Source: Mesonia sediminis (GTDB lineage: Bacteria > Bacteroidota > Bacteroidia > Flavobacteriales > Flavobacteriaceae). From it: 64,000 nt of DNA. The stretch lies in the NCBI RefSeq assembly GCF_042684705.1, contig NZ_JBHULZ010000040.1, positions 65,385-129,384 on the forward strand, read 5' to 3'. A program made the position numbers and the translations under genes. Each line of letters begins with the position of its first letter. Position 1 is the stretch's first letter. Positions 1-8,634 of the stretch are shown here, piece after piece. Below the pieces are notes generated by a model, which ran no database searches, was not told the origin of the DNA, and saw only the letters and a program-made list of their open reading frames with translations.

Positions 1-366
1 ATTGTGGTGCCCAATTTGTAATCCGAGTACATAGCCTAAACTCGAGGCAATAAACACACCGCTTACCGAAATGGCTACCGCTTCAAAAAAGCCATAAGCC
101 AATGCCGCTACCACCATGGGCAACCAAGAAGGAACCACGATTAAAAACATCTGTAATACAATAATTAGCACTAAGATAAGCGCTCCCCAAAAACCAAAGC
201 CACTTATAATTTTTTGTACCTCTTGGGTATTGCCCGCTAAGAGTGCCGCCCACAAATCTTGGGTAACCGATTTAAAGCTCGGAATAAAAGCATAGCAAAG
301 CCCTAAAATGCCAAATACCAATAAACTAATGAAGACTGCGCTATATTTTTTTAGGAGATTTTGCAT
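1..366 (-). CDS. TVP38/TMEM64 (VTT) family membrane protein, 3' part cut by window edge
   Basis: Only the first 122 residues lie in the window. They show a short basic N-terminus (MQNLLKKYSAVF), a first hydrophobic helix at about residues 9-28, a second around 55-75, and the start of a conserved membrane region with VVPSWLPMVVAALAYGFF and a Gly-rich stretch (GVFIASSLGYVLGLQIG). This pattern fits the VTT/SNARE-associated family of polytopic inner-membrane proteins, whose transport or lipid role is poorly defined. The start ATG is 16 bases after the stop of the truA-like gene, so the two are probably co-transcribed. The family call rests on pattern recognition. Confidence 0.7.
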   Translation of the reverse strand, partial: MQNLLKKYSAVFISLLVFGILGLCYAFIPSFKSVTQDLWAALLAGNTQEVQKIISGFGFWGALILVLIIVLQMFLIVVPSWLPMVVAALAYGFFEAVAISVSGVFIASSLGYVLGLQIGHHN

Positions 367-382
367 GCTATAAACTATTACT

Positions 383-1168
383 TTACGGATTTAATTTTAC
401 TTGATGCAAGATAAGTCCAGAAGCCGGAGCAATATGTTCTAGTTTTATGTCATTATCAGGATTTAAAGTTGATTTGATAAAGTCAAGGTTTACATCTCCC
501 CTACCTAGATCGATAAGCGCTCCCATCATAAGTCTGATCTGATGCCGTTTAAAACCGCTACCTTTAATTTTAAAGACATAACTTTTTTCTGGAAAAAAAT
601 TAGCTGTGTACACATCATTCTCCACTAATTCACAAGAAAAAATCTCTCCCGTTGTAACCGTTTGCGGACTAGGTCTAAAAGCATAAGCCCTAAAATCATG
701 CTTTCCTACAAATAAGCTAGCTCCTTGAGCCATTAAATCAATATCCAGATCATCTTTTACATAGGCCATAAACGGCGCAGCAAAGGGATGAAATTTTTTA
801 GCAAAAGCAAAAAAGTAATGGTACTCCTTCACTTTAGCATTTTTTATAATGTTAAAATCACGCGTGGTCTCTTCAATTCCTAAGGCGCGTATGTCGGGTG
901 GTAGATTCTTGTTCAACAAATCTAGAAATCCGCTGCATTCTAACTTATTTTCATAAATAAATAATTCGACATAAGTTTGGTTTACCGAAACCTTAGCATC
1001 TGTTCTGCCTGCTGCGATTACCTTAAACCGTGCCCTATCTAAAATGTATGAAAGCGTGCGTTCTAGCATACGTTCTACCGTATTAACATCGGGTTGTTTT
1101 TGCCAACCATGGTATCTAAAACCCAAGTACTGAAGCTTAATGAGGTAATAATAGCGTTGGGGTTGCAT
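383..1168 (-). CDS. truA: TruA-family tRNA pseudouridine synthase, divergent
   Basis: The 261-residue product has the TruA fold features: an N-terminal YYYLIKLQYLGFRYHGWQ strand, the catalytic-loop motif at residues 54-62 with Asp57 retained, and a C-terminal HQIRLMMGALIDLGRG motif matching the family's RQVRRMVGAL region. TruA converts U38-40 in the tRNA anticodon arm to pseudouridine. The loop reads GRTDAKVSV where the family consensus is GRTDAGVHA, so this may be a specialised paralogue. It lies between a prohibitin-like gene (88-base gap with a weak hairpin) and a membrane protein gene. The family is certain; the exact substrate is not. Confidence 0.85.
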   Translation of the reverse strand: MQPQRYYYLIKLQYLGFRYHGWQKQPDVNTVERMLERTLSYILDRARFKVIAAGRTDAKVSVNQTYVELFIYENKLECSGFLDLLNKNLPPDIRALGIEETTRDFNIIKNAKVKEYHYFFAFAKKFHPFAAPFMAYVKDDLDIDLMAQGASLFVGKHDFRAYAFRPSPQTVTTGEIFSCELVENDVYTANFFPEKSYVFKIKGSGFKRHQIRLMMGALIDLGRGDVNLDFIKSTLNPDNDIKLEHIAPASGLILHQVKLNP

Positions 1169-1203
1169 GATTTAAAAGTTACTTTTAGGTCAATTATAAC
1201 AAA

Positions 1204-1240
1204 GAAAAACCCGTTTAAAAAAAATTAAACAGGTTTTTAA
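1204..1240 (-). terminator. Weak hairpin after the prohibitin-like gene
   Basis: An imperfect inverted repeat (AAACCCGTTTA with TAAACAGGTTT, one C/A mismatch, A-rich loop) lies between the prohibitin-like stop and the truA-like start. Read on the minus strand it is followed by T residues. It may terminate partially. Confidence 0.4.
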
Positions 1241-1256
1241 CTGAATAAACTTATTT

Positions 1257-2072
1257 TTATTTGTCATTAAGTATTATAGGCATTCCGGTTTCACCACCTC
1301 CAATAATTACTGTTTTGGCATTATTTGAACGTGCTAGCTCTAAAGTTGCTTGAATTCCTTTTTCTTGTAAAACCTTATCGGTTAAGGATTCGCTTAAAAT
1401 ACGGTTGGCACGGGCTTTACCCTCTGCTTCAATTTTTTGACGCTCGGCTTCTTTGGTCGCTTTGGTAAGTCTAAACTCATATTCTAAAGATTCTTGCTCT
1501 TGTTTTAATTTACGCTCAATCGCATCTTTAATACTAGGAGGCAAAGTTACATCGCGTACCAAAATTTCATTGAGCTGTATGTATTGGTCATCTACAATAT
1601 TTTCGGTTTCGGTGTAGATTTCCTCTTGAATGGCGTCTCTCTTTGAGGCATATAATTGTTCTGGTGTATATCTACCTACCACACTACGTGCTGCAGAGCG
1701 TATAGCTGGTAATAAAACACGTTGCGTATAATCTTCGCCTTTTTCTTGGTGTAATTTACCTAATTTGCCATAAATAGGTTGAAACCAAGCCGATGCATCA
1801 ATTTTTATTTCCAATCCGTTGCTAGATAATACCTTCATTTTTTCGAAGACTTCTTGTTGTCTCACCTCGTAAATAAAAACGTCATTCCAAGGCGCTACAA
1901 AGTGAAAGCCTTCACCCATAGGGGATTCATCTGTAACCACACCTCCGCCAAAAGTTTTGTAAAGCACTCCAGCCTCTCCTGAGCCGATGGTAACCGTTGA
2001 TTTAAATACAATAATTAATACCACTACACCAATAAATATAGCAGGTAAAGCAATTTTAGGTAATTTTTCCAT
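1257..2072 (-). CDS. Prohibitin / SPFH-domain membrane protein
   Basis: The 271-residue protein has one N-terminal membrane helix (about residues 7-25), followed by an SPFH/Band-7 domain (about 28-200) and a charged helical tail rich in E, K, R and Q (about 190-235). SPFH proteins form large membrane-anchored rings and scaffold or protect proteases such as FtsH. The region VVGRYTPEQLYASKRDAI and the following RDVTLPPSIKDAIERKL are typical of prohibitin-type members. It starts 9 bases after the VWA-type gene and is probably in the same transcript. The specific partner is not visible from sequence. Confidence 0.88.
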   Translation of the reverse strand: MEKLPKIALPAIFIGVVVLIIVFKSTVTIGSGEAGVLYKTFGGGVVTDESPMGEGFHFVAPWNDVFIYEVRQQEVFEKMKVLSSNGLEIKIDASAWFQPIYGKLGKLHQEKGEDYTQRVLLPAIRSAARSVVGRYTPEQLYASKRDAIQEEIYTETENIVDDQYIQLNEILVRDVTLPPSIKDAIERKLKQEQESLEYEFRLTKATKEAERQKIEAEGKARANRILSESLTDKVLQEKGIQATLELARSNNAKTVIIGGGETGMPIILNDK

Positions 2073-2081
2073 TTTTAATAT

Positions 2082-4112
2082 TTAAGTTAATCCGTTATAC
2101 TTTCTTAAAAACCATTCTAGACTTAGCAACAACACCCACAGGCCTAAAAGCCACTTGAATTCTATTAATTCTACTTTTTTAGTAAGCGTGCGTTGTACTG
2201 GTTTGTAAATATCTGTTTGAAGTAGTTTTGTTTTTAAAGATAAAAAATCTTCACTGTAATACAAGGTATCGCTAATCTTATTAAGTTCGCTTACTTGCGC
2301 ATGGTTAAACTGCTCTTCTATATCAAAGGCAGTTACCACAAAATCACCAGTTTGCAAGCTATTTTCACCCTCTACTTGGGCGGTAAAAGTATAAGAACCA
2401 GGTGCAAGCGCTCCTAAATTGGTCACATAATTGCCATCTACATAATTTAGACTGTAATTTTGTATAGACTCATCTTCTTGTTTCACCACTCGAAGATTTA
2501 TCGTAGCTTGAGCGTCTTCTCGATAATTTTTATCTACATACTGTGCCTGCATTCTAATGGGCTCGCCTTGATTAAAAACCGTCTTCATTTCGACCTTAAG
2601 TCTTTCACCACGATTGTTATCGCCTAAAAATTGTATTATGTCGTTTATAAACAAATCGAATGCTTCAAAATTTGCTAAATCAGCAAAATTCTTTACACGC
2701 CACTGCCATAAATTCTCCCCAAAAACAAGTCCGATTCTACGTTGCCCACTTTCCACAAAGTAAACTACAGGTTGCTGTGTAGCAACCCCGTTTATGTTCT
2801 GTTGCAATAAGGCTTGTCCTGTGCTTAAATTACTAATTTCGCCAAATTGATCGCTCAAAGGCGGATAATCTAAAAAATTGATTTTACTGGGTTGATACAA
2901 TGAAAAGTTTTCATTCAATTGCGCTTGAAACTCCTCATTTTGATTGATTTTTAATTCTTTACGGAAAGAAGACTGAATCCTATTTAGAAAATTATAGTCT
3001 GTTTTTGTACCCCCAACAAGGAGATAATTTTTTTGAGTTTTATCTAAGTAATCAAATACCCATTCAAAGTTTTGATTAGGTTGGTACAGAACAAAGTTGG
3101 TGTATTCGCTTAATTCTTCTTGCTTTAATTCATCGATTAATTTAATGTGGGCTTGGCGTTGTTTATTGCTATTGATACTTTTTTTAAGCGCTCCTAAATC
3201 GGGATGTAAAAAGCTACTAAGTATCAGCACTTTTGATTGCTGATCGACCACTTCGATAAAGAAATCTCTTTGGTTATTTTGTAAGTTTTTTTCCTGGTTT
3301 AAAGGAGTAATATAAGCCGTATATTTATGTTTACCTATACGCTTGGCTGGCAGCATAATCTCTACTTGTTCTCCCTGCTTATCGGCACTAAAGCTCAGCT
3401 TTGTCTCATGTACCACTCGCGTACCTTTTTTGATTAACAATTTAGACTGAACGCTGGCGTCTCCTTGATAGTTAACAAATATTTCTACAGGAAAACGTTG
3501 GTCTAAAAAAGCATACGGATTCACATTGAGCAAATCGATGTATACATCGGCGTGTTGGGTGGTGTCTCCTACCACCACCGGAAATATTTCGCTTTGGTAT
3601 TTGCTGGCGGCATAAACAGGTGCTGTACCCTGAGTAGCGTTGCCATCGGTAATTAAAATAAGTGGAGAGTTGGATTCTGGGTATAATCGTGCAAGTTGCT
3701 TTAAAGCCTTCCCAGGATCACTTGCATTCCCCGAAAATTCCGGTGTTCTAGAAAAATGCAATTCTTCATCAAAGGTAAAAGATTTAACGTTAAATGCCTC
3801 TTTGATCTCTTGGTCTTGAAGTAATTCTTGTAAAAACCTTTTTGTTTGTTTTTCTCCCTTTAAAAAACGAACCGATTTAGAGTTATCGGAAACCACTACA
3901 AGATTTGGTTTTTCAATACGAACTTGGTTTTGTTCAAACTTGGGATTGATGAGTAAAATCAATCCTACCAATACCGTAAAAAAGCGTAAAACACTAAAAT
4001 ACTTCCAGTGTTTTACGCTTTTCTTATTTCTAGGAAAATAGTATAAACCCAATGCAGCAGCTGCGCTTAGCAATACGGCTATTCCTAAAAATAATACGGA
4101 AATTAAGCTCAT
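2082..4112 (-). CDS. VWA-type (BatA-like) membrane protein
   Basis: The 676-residue protein has two N-terminal membrane helices (about 3-25 and 40-58), a periplasmic region of about 590 residues and a C-terminal helix (about 652-670). The start of the soluble part resembles a von Willebrand A domain: a DxSxS-like MIDAS motif DNSKS at residues 76-80 and, further on, LILITDGNATQG. The rest looks like beta-sandwich domains. Homologues are usually unnamed. The layout parallels the BatA-like protein at 20987-22912. It ends 9 bases before the prohibitin-like gene and starts 4 bases after fabG. Function is unknown; a chaperone-like or envelope-integrity role is only a guess. Confidence 0.75.
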   Translation of the reverse strand: MSLISVLFLGIAVLLSAAAALGLYYFPRNKKSVKHWKYFSVLRFFTVLVGLILLINPKFEQNQVRIEKPNLVVVSDNSKSVRFLKGEKQTKRFLQELLQDQEIKEAFNVKSFTFDEELHFSRTPEFSGNASDPGKALKQLARLYPESNSPLILITDGNATQGTAPVYAASKYQSEIFPVVVGDTTQHADVYIDLLNVNPYAFLDQRFPVEIFVNYQGDASVQSKLLIKKGTRVVHETKLSFSADKQGEQVEIMLPAKRIGKHKYTAYITPLNQEKNLQNNQRDFFIEVVDQQSKVLILSSFLHPDLGALKKSINSNKQRQAHIKLIDELKQEELSEYTNFVLYQPNQNFEWVFDYLDKTQKNYLLVGGTKTDYNFLNRIQSSFRKELKINQNEEFQAQLNENFSLYQPSKINFLDYPPLSDQFGEISNLSTGQALLQQNINGVATQQPVVYFVESGQRRIGLVFGENLWQWRVKNFADLANFEAFDLFINDIIQFLGDNNRGERLKVEMKTVFNQGEPIRMQAQYVDKNYREDAQATINLRVVKQEDESIQNYSLNYVDGNYVTNLGALAPGSYTFTAQVEGENSLQTGDFVVTAFDIEEQFNHAQVSELNKISDTLYYSEDFLSLKTKLLQTDIYKPVQRTLTKKVELIEFKWLLGLWVLLLSLEWFLRKYNGLT

Positions 4113-4116
4113 GCTT

Positions 4117-4863
4117 TTAGGTTAACATCCCGCCATCAACGTTGATAACTTGTCCGGTGATGTATGCACTCATATCAGACCCAAGGAAAACACATGCGTT
4201 TGCAATATCTTCGGGTGACCCACCTCTTTTTAAAGGTATAGCCTGTCTCCAACCCTCAACGGTTTTTTCATCTAATTTATCGGTCATTTCGGTTTCAATA
4301 AAACCAGGTGCGATCACGTTACTACGAATATTTCTGCTTCCTAACTCAAGGGCTATAGATTTCGAGAAACCAATCATTCCTGCTTTAGAAGCTGCGTAAT
4401 TAGCTTGACCAGCATTTCCTTTCACACCTACTACAGAACTCATATTGATGATACTTCCTTTTCGTTGTTTCAACATAGTACGCTGTACCGCTTTGGTCAT
4501 ATTAAAAATAGACTTTAGGTTCACCTCAATCACCTTATCAAAATCTGCCTCGCTCATACGCATGAGCAGATTATCTTTTGTGATACCCGCATTGTTAACC
4601 AGAATATCTATACTATCAAATTCTTCATTAACTTGCTCTACCAGTTTTTGAGCCTCCTCAAAATTGGCTGCATTGCTTTGGTAAGCCTTGGCTTTTACAC
4701 CTAAACTTTGTAATTCTTTTTCGAGTTCTTCGGCTGCTTGTTTTGATGAGCTATAGGTGAAAGCTACATTGGCGCCTTGTTGAGCAAAGGCTAAGGCAAT
4801 ACCTTTCCCTATACCACGACTTGCTCCTGTAACAATTGCGTTTTTACCTGCTAATAATTTCAT
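4117..4863 (-). CDS. fabG: 3-oxoacyl-ACP reductase
   Basis: This is a classical short-chain dehydrogenase of 248 residues. It has the NADPH-binding TGASRGIG motif at residues 12-19, the NNAG motif near 90-93, and the catalytic Ser142-Tyr156-Lys160 (YAASK). The C-terminal VINVDGGM is typical of FabG. It reduces 3-oxoacyl-ACP in fatty acid elongation in the cytoplasm. I chose the ATG at 4863 rather than a further-upstream in-frame codon at 4908 because MKLLAGKNAIVTG matches the family start. It leads a gene run through the VWA, prohibitin and truA-like genes. Confidence 0.93.
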   Translation of the reverse strand: MKLLAGKNAIVTGASRGIGKGIALAFAQQGANVAFTYSSSKQAAEELEKELQSLGVKAKAYQSNAANFEEAQKLVEQVNEEFDSIDILVNNAGITKDNLLMRMSEADFDKVIEVNLKSIFNMTKAVQRTMLKQRKGSIINMSSVVGVKGNAGQANYAASKAGMIGFSKSIALELGSRNIRSNVIAPGFIETEMTDKLDEKTVEGWRQAIPLKRGGSPEDIANACVFLGSDMSAYITGQVINVDGGMLT

Positions 4864-4950
4864 TCTTTTTAAGTTTGTTTTATCTAAGTCATTTGCTAAA
4901 TTCAGCAAAATACTTTGCTCAAATATAATAATCTATTTAAGTTTTTCAAT

Positions 4951-4982
4951 AAAAAAACCCTGCTTTGTTTTAAGCAGGGTTT
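4951..4982 (-). terminator. Terminator of sucD
   Basis: A perfect 10-bp stem (AACCCTGCTT / AAGCAGGGTT) with a 6-base loop is followed, on the minus strand, by a T run. It lies directly after the sucD stop and separates it from fabG. Confidence 0.88.
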
Positions 4983-5003
4983 ATTCTTTATTTCAGTTAA
5001 AAA

Positions 5004-5876
5004 TTAGCCCATTACTTCAGCTACTTTTTTACCGATTTCTGCTGGTGAATCCACAACGTGAATCCCGCATTCTCTCATGATTTTCTTCTTAGCTTGAGCA
5101 GTGTCTTCACTACCTCCTACTATGGCACCTGCGTGACCCATTGTTCTACCTGCTGGAGCGGTTTCTCCAGCAATAAAGCCTACGATTGGTTTTTTAGAAC
5201 CGCTAGCTTTGTACCATTTTGCTGCATCGGCTTCTAATTGACCACCAATCTCGCCAATCATTACCACACATTTGGTGTCTTCATCATTAATCAATAATTC
5301 TACCGCTTCTTTGGTGGTAGTTCCAATGATAGGGTCTCCTCCAATACCAATTGCAGTAGTAATACCTAAACCTTCTTTTACCACTTGGTCTGCTGCCTCA
5401 TAGGTTAAAGTACCTGATTTTGAAACAATCCCTACATTTCCTGGTTTAAAAACAAAACCTGGCATTATACCCACTTTGGCCTCACCTGGTGTAATTACTC
5501 CTGGACAGTTTGGACCTATAAGTCTACAATCTTTATCTTTGATATAATCTGAAGCCTTAATCATATCGGCTACAGGAATCCCTTCGGTTATAGTAATAAT
5601 TACTTTAATTCCTGCATCAGCTGCCTCCATAATAGCATCGGCTGCAAATGCCGGCGGTACAAAAATAATACTGGTATCTGCATTCACTTCTTTTACCGCT
5701 TCAGCAACTGTATTGAATACTGGCTTACCCAAGTGCTTTTGCCCTCCTTTACCAGGAGTAACTCCTCCTACTACATTGGTACCATATTCTATCATTTGTT
5801 CGGCGTGGAAAGTACCTTCACTTCCAGTAAAACCTTGTACGATTATATTTGAATTCTTATTTACTAAAACACTCAT
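5004..5876 (-). CDS. sucD: Succinate-CoA ligase, alpha subunit
   Basis: The 290-residue protein matches the alpha subunit of succinyl-CoA synthetase. It has an N-terminal CoA-binding domain (GFTGSEGTFH at 15-24, then VTPGKGGQ), the GPNCPGVI motif at 121-128, and the phosphorylated histidine in GHAGAIVGG (His248). With SucB/SucC it interconverts succinyl-CoA and succinate with nucleotide triphosphate formation in the TCA cycle. The beta subunit gene is not in the window. It has its own promoter box upstream and its own terminator, so it looks monocistronic. Confidence 0.97.
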   Translation of the reverse strand: MSVLVNKNSNIIVQGFTGSEGTFHAEQMIEYGTNVVGGVTPGKGGQKHLGKPVFNTVAEAVKEVNADTSIIFVPPAFAADAIMEAADAGIKVIITITEGIPVADMIKASDYIKDKDCRLIGPNCPGVITPGEAKVGIMPGFVFKPGNVGIVSKSGTLTYEAADQVVKEGLGITTAIGIGGDPIIGTTTKEAVELLINDEDTKCVVMIGEIGGQLEADAAKWYKASGSKKPIVGFIAGETAPAGRTMGHAGAIVGGSEDTAQAKKKIMRECGIHVVDSPAEIGKKVAEVMG

Positions 5877-5902
5877 AATTTGTTCTTGAATTTATTGTCT
5901 TG

Positions 5903-5910
5903 CAAATTTA
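5903..5910 (-). promoter_or_regulatory. -7 box upstream of sucD
   Basis: On the minus strand the sequence reads TAAATTTG, an exact match to the Bacteroidota -7 consensus TAnnTTTG, about 27 bases before the sucD ATG. No TTG is found at the expected -33 position. Confidence 0.55.
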
Positions 5911-5980
5911 ACTTTTTACTTGAAACTCTAAAAGAAAATGACTTCTTTTTAAGGGACTGATTATACAGCCTATGAGTCAA

Positions 5981-6349
5981 TTAGTTCAAAACACTCATTA
6001 ACTCTAACTCGGTCACCAAATTCTGCTCAAATCTCGCTAACAGCATAAAGGTAGCTACAGGATCTACCTCATCTGGATTCTCAATAGTAGTCATCCAAAA
6101 AGTAAATTTACCTGCCACGGTATCTTCTTCTTCAATTAAATGAGAAAAATCGGCATTAAGCTCTTCATATGATTTGCCCATTTGCTCAATTTTATTTTGA
6201 AAGGCTTCATACCCCAGGTGCTGGGTTCCTTGAGCACTCATCCATTTAATTTTAATTTCAGGAGCTAAAAATTCTTTCATCGCATCGGGATTTTTATAGA
6301 AAGACGACTCCAATAATTGTTTGATACGTTGCTTTTTATTATTACTCAT
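5981..6349 (-). CDS. NTF2-fold (SnoaL-like) small protein
   Basis: The 122-residue protein looks like a single NTF2/SnoaL-type alpha+beta barrel: N-terminal helices (IKQLLESSFYKNPDAMKEFL), then strands including GKFTFWMTT and FMLLARFEQNLVTELELM. Such folds serve as small enzymes, ligand-binding proteins or structural subunits, so no activity can be assigned. Its start overlaps the end of the second lpxD-like gene by 8 bases, which places it at the end of the lipid A operon. The fold call is by eye. Confidence 0.65.
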   Translation of the reverse strand: MSNNKKQRIKQLLESSFYKNPDAMKEFLAPEIKIKWMSAQGTQHLGYEAFQNKIEQMGKSYEELNADFSHLIEEEDTVAGKFTFWMTTIENPDEVDPVATFMLLARFEQNLVTELELMSVLN

Positions 6350-7277
6350 TGGATTTTGCTTTTTTTGGGCTTGATAAATCTTTTAATGCTGCCATTTCTC
6401 GATAAGCTGTCCTTGTTTCTTTTGCAGGGGATCCAAAATAACTTTTACCTGAATCTAGGTTTTTACCTACCCCTGATTGTGCCATAACAACAGCCTTTTC
6501 TTTAATAATCACATCGCTTTTCACACCCACTTGACCCCATAAAGTAACCTCATCTTCTATCACTACACAACCGGCTATACCTGTTTGACTGGCAATAAGG
6601 CATTTTTTACCTATTCGGGTATCGTGACCTACGTGTACTTGGTTATCTAATTTACTTCCTTGTTGAATAATAGTATCTCCCGATACACCTCGATCTATAG
6701 TACAAGACGCCCCTATATGCACATCATTTTCAATGACCACACGGCCACCAGATAGCAATTGATCAAAACCTTCTGGTCTTTTTTTATAGTAAAAAGCTGC
6801 AGCCCCCAAAACTGTGTTGGCATGAATTTCGACGTTGTCGCCAATTAGGGTATGATCATAAATACTCACATTACTGTGGATTATACAATTAGAGCCAATT
6901 TTTACGTGATTACCAATAAAAACATTAGGTTGGATGATTGTGTTACTTCCTATTTTTGCGGTTTTACTTACCGAATCGTATGATTTTTGGAAGGGCTTAA
7001 AATGCTGGGTTAACCGATTAAAATCTGTAAAAGGATCTTTAGAAATCAACAAAGCCTTACCTGCTGGGCAATCTACTTTTTTATTTATTAAAACCACACT
7101 TGCTTGAGATTGCAGTGCTTTATCATAATATTTGGGATGATCTACAAAGACGATATCACCTGGGGTCACCACGTGAATTTCGTTGATACCCGTAATTTGA
7201 AATTGTGCATCACCCACAAACTCTATATCTAAAATAGAAGCTATTTGCGCCAAAGTGTAAGGCTTAGGAAACTGCAT
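6342..7277 (-). CDS. LpxD-like UDP-3-O-acyl-glucosamine N-acyltransferase (second copy)
   Basis: The 311-residue protein has an N-terminal uridine-binding-type domain (about 1-100) and a left-handed beta-helix of hexapeptide repeats (about 105-290). The catalytic-type His is kept in NQVHVGHD (His218), as is SQTGIAG. LpxD transfers a 3-hydroxyacyl chain from ACP to UDP-3-O-acyl-glucosamine in lipid A synthesis. This is a paralogue of the 340-residue LpxD at 10038-11060 and only distantly similar. It overlaps the efp stop by one base, so translation is probably coupled. It may use a different acyl chain or sugar; that is inference. Confidence 0.82.
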   Translation of the reverse strand: MQFPKPYTLAQIASILDIEFVGDAQFQITGINEIHVVTPGDIVFVDHPKYYDKALQSQASVVLINKKVDCPAGKALLISKDPFTDFNRLTQHFKPFQKSYDSVSKTAKIGSNTIIQPNVFIGNHVKIGSNCIIHSNVSIYDHTLIGDNVEIHANTVLGAAAFYYKKRPEGFDQLLSGGRVVIENDVHIGASCTIDRGVSGDTIIQQGSKLDNQVHVGHDTRIGKKCLIASQTGIAGCVVIEDEVTLWGQVGVKSDVIIKEKAVVMAQSGVGKNLDSGKSYFGSPAKETRTAYREMAALKDLSSPKKAKSNE

Positions 7278-7840
7278 TACTTAATACGCTCTTTATAGGT
7301 GCCTTTTTCTGTCTCTATTTTAATCATGTCGCCTTCATTGATAAACAGAGGGACATTTACTTCGGCTCCGGTTTCAACCGTTGCAGGTTTTGTGGCGTTT
7401 GTGGCCGTATTACCCTTAACCCCTGGTTCTGTAAAGGTCACTTTAAGTTCTACATGCGGAGGCATTTCAACCGAAAGTGGAGCGTTATCTTCTGTGTTGA
7501 TTAAAACGGTTACCACTTCTCCTTCTTTAAGTAATTTAGGAGCATCTAGTGCAGCTTCTAATAATCTAATCTGGGTGTAATCTTCGGTATTCATAAAGTG
7601 ATAGAATTCACCGTCTTGGTATAAAAATTGAAATTTATGCGTTTCTACACGCACTTCATCAATTTTATGCCCTGCTGAAAAAGTATTATCTATTGTTTTA
7701 CCAGTAGTAACACTTTTAAGTTTGGTTCTTACAAAAGCAGGCCCTTTTCCTGGTTTTACGTGTAAAAACTCTACAATTTTATAAATATCGTGATTGTATC
7801 GAATACAAAGTCCGTTTCTAATATCGCTTGTTGTTGCCAT
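7277..7840 (-). CDS. efp: Translation elongation factor P
   Basis: The 187-residue protein has the three-domain EF-P layout: an N-terminal KOW-like domain with the loop KPGKGPAFV carrying the modifiable position Lys32, then two OB-type domains ending in VPLFINEGDMIKIETEKGTYKERIK. EF-P binds between the ribosomal P and E sites and relieves stalling at polyproline. It sits between lpxA (7-base gap) and the second lpxD-like gene (1-base overlap), so it is expressed with lipid A genes. The length is that of a normal full EF-P. Confidence 0.97.
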   Translation of the reverse strand: MATTSDIRNGLCIRYNHDIYKIVEFLHVKPGKGPAFVRTKLKSVTTGKTIDNTFSAGHKIDEVRVETHKFQFLYQDGEFYHFMNTEDYTQIRLLEAALDAPKLLKEGEVVTVLINTEDNAPLSVEMPPHVELKVTFTEPGVKGNTATNATKPATVETGAEVNVPLFINEGDMIKIETEKGTYKERIK

Positions 7841-7847
7841 AGTTTAT

Positions 7848-8630
7848 TTAATTTGAGAAATATCCTTTCATGATGCCTCGCTGTGAATTTTTAATGAATT
7901 CTAAAATATCATCGCGCTCTGGTGTGGCCTCCATTTCGGCTTCTATTATTGCCACTGCTTGAGAATTGTTATAATTTTTCTGATACAAAATTCTATAAAT
8001 ATTTTGTATCTCTCTGATTTTTTTGGTAGAAAACCCTCTTCTTCTTAAGCCAATAGAATTGATTCCTACGTAAGATAAAGGCTCACGTGCTGCTTTTACA
8101 AAAGGAGGAACATCTTTGCGCACTAAAGAACCACCGGTAATAAAAGCGTGGCTTCCTATTTTGCAAAATTGCTGTACTGCAGCCATACCGGCCAGTACAA
8201 CGTGATCTCCTACGGTAATATGCCCAGCTAAGGTACTGTTATTTGAAAAAATGCAGTTGTCGCCCACCACACAATCGTGAGCCACGTGGCAGTAGGCCAT
8301 TATCCAGCAGTTCTCACCAATTACGGTCTTCATTCGGTCTGAGGTCCCTCTATTAATGGTAACACACTCTCTAATAGTTGTATTGTCTCCGATAATCGTT
8401 AGCGTGTCTTCATCGTTAAATTTTTTATCTTGTGGAACAGCAGAAATAACCGCACCTGGAAAAATACTTACATTTTTACCAATTCTTGCGCCCTCCATTA
8501 TGGTTACGTTAGATCCTATCCAACTGCCTTCTCCTATAACCACATTATTGTGTATAGTTGTAAAAGGCTCAATCACAACATTCTTCGCTATTTTAGCTCC
8601 CGGATGTACGTATGCTAAGGGTTGATTCAT
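7848..8630 (-). CDS. lpxA: Acyl-ACP--UDP-N-acetylglucosamine O-acyltransferase
   Basis: The 260-residue protein is a left-handed beta-helix acyltransferase with hexapeptide repeats over about residues 1-190 and a helical C-terminal domain (about 190-260, with IGLRRRGFS). The catalytic histidine is in CHVAHDC (His118). LpxA carries out the first committed lipid A step, moving a 3-hydroxyacyl chain onto UDP-GlcNAc. It lies 4 bases after lpxC/fabZ and 7 bases before efp in a tight operon. Confidence 0.97.
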   Translation of the reverse strand: MNQPLAYVHPGAKIAKNVVIEPFTTIHNNVVIGEGSWIGSNVTIMEGARIGKNVSIFPGAVISAVPQDKKFNDEDTLTIIGDNTTIRECVTINRGTSDRMKTVIGENCWIMAYCHVAHDCVVGDNCIFSNNSTLAGHITVGDHVVLAGMAAVQQFCKIGSHAFITGGSLVRKDVPPFVKAAREPLSYVGINSIGLRRRGFSTKKIREIQNIYRILYQKNYNNSQAVAIIEAEMEATPERDDILEFIKNSQRGIMKGYFSN

Positions 8631-8634
8631 AATC

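Noticed and set aside
381..396. Third copy of the CGGATTTAAT repeat near 381-394
   Set aside because: It lies inside the truA-like coding end (KLNP stop) and lacks the ACGC part, so chance is enough.
4142..4651. Plus-strand reading frames over fabG
   Set aside because: They mirror a well-conserved minus-strand enzyme and have no recognisable motifs, starts or promoters.
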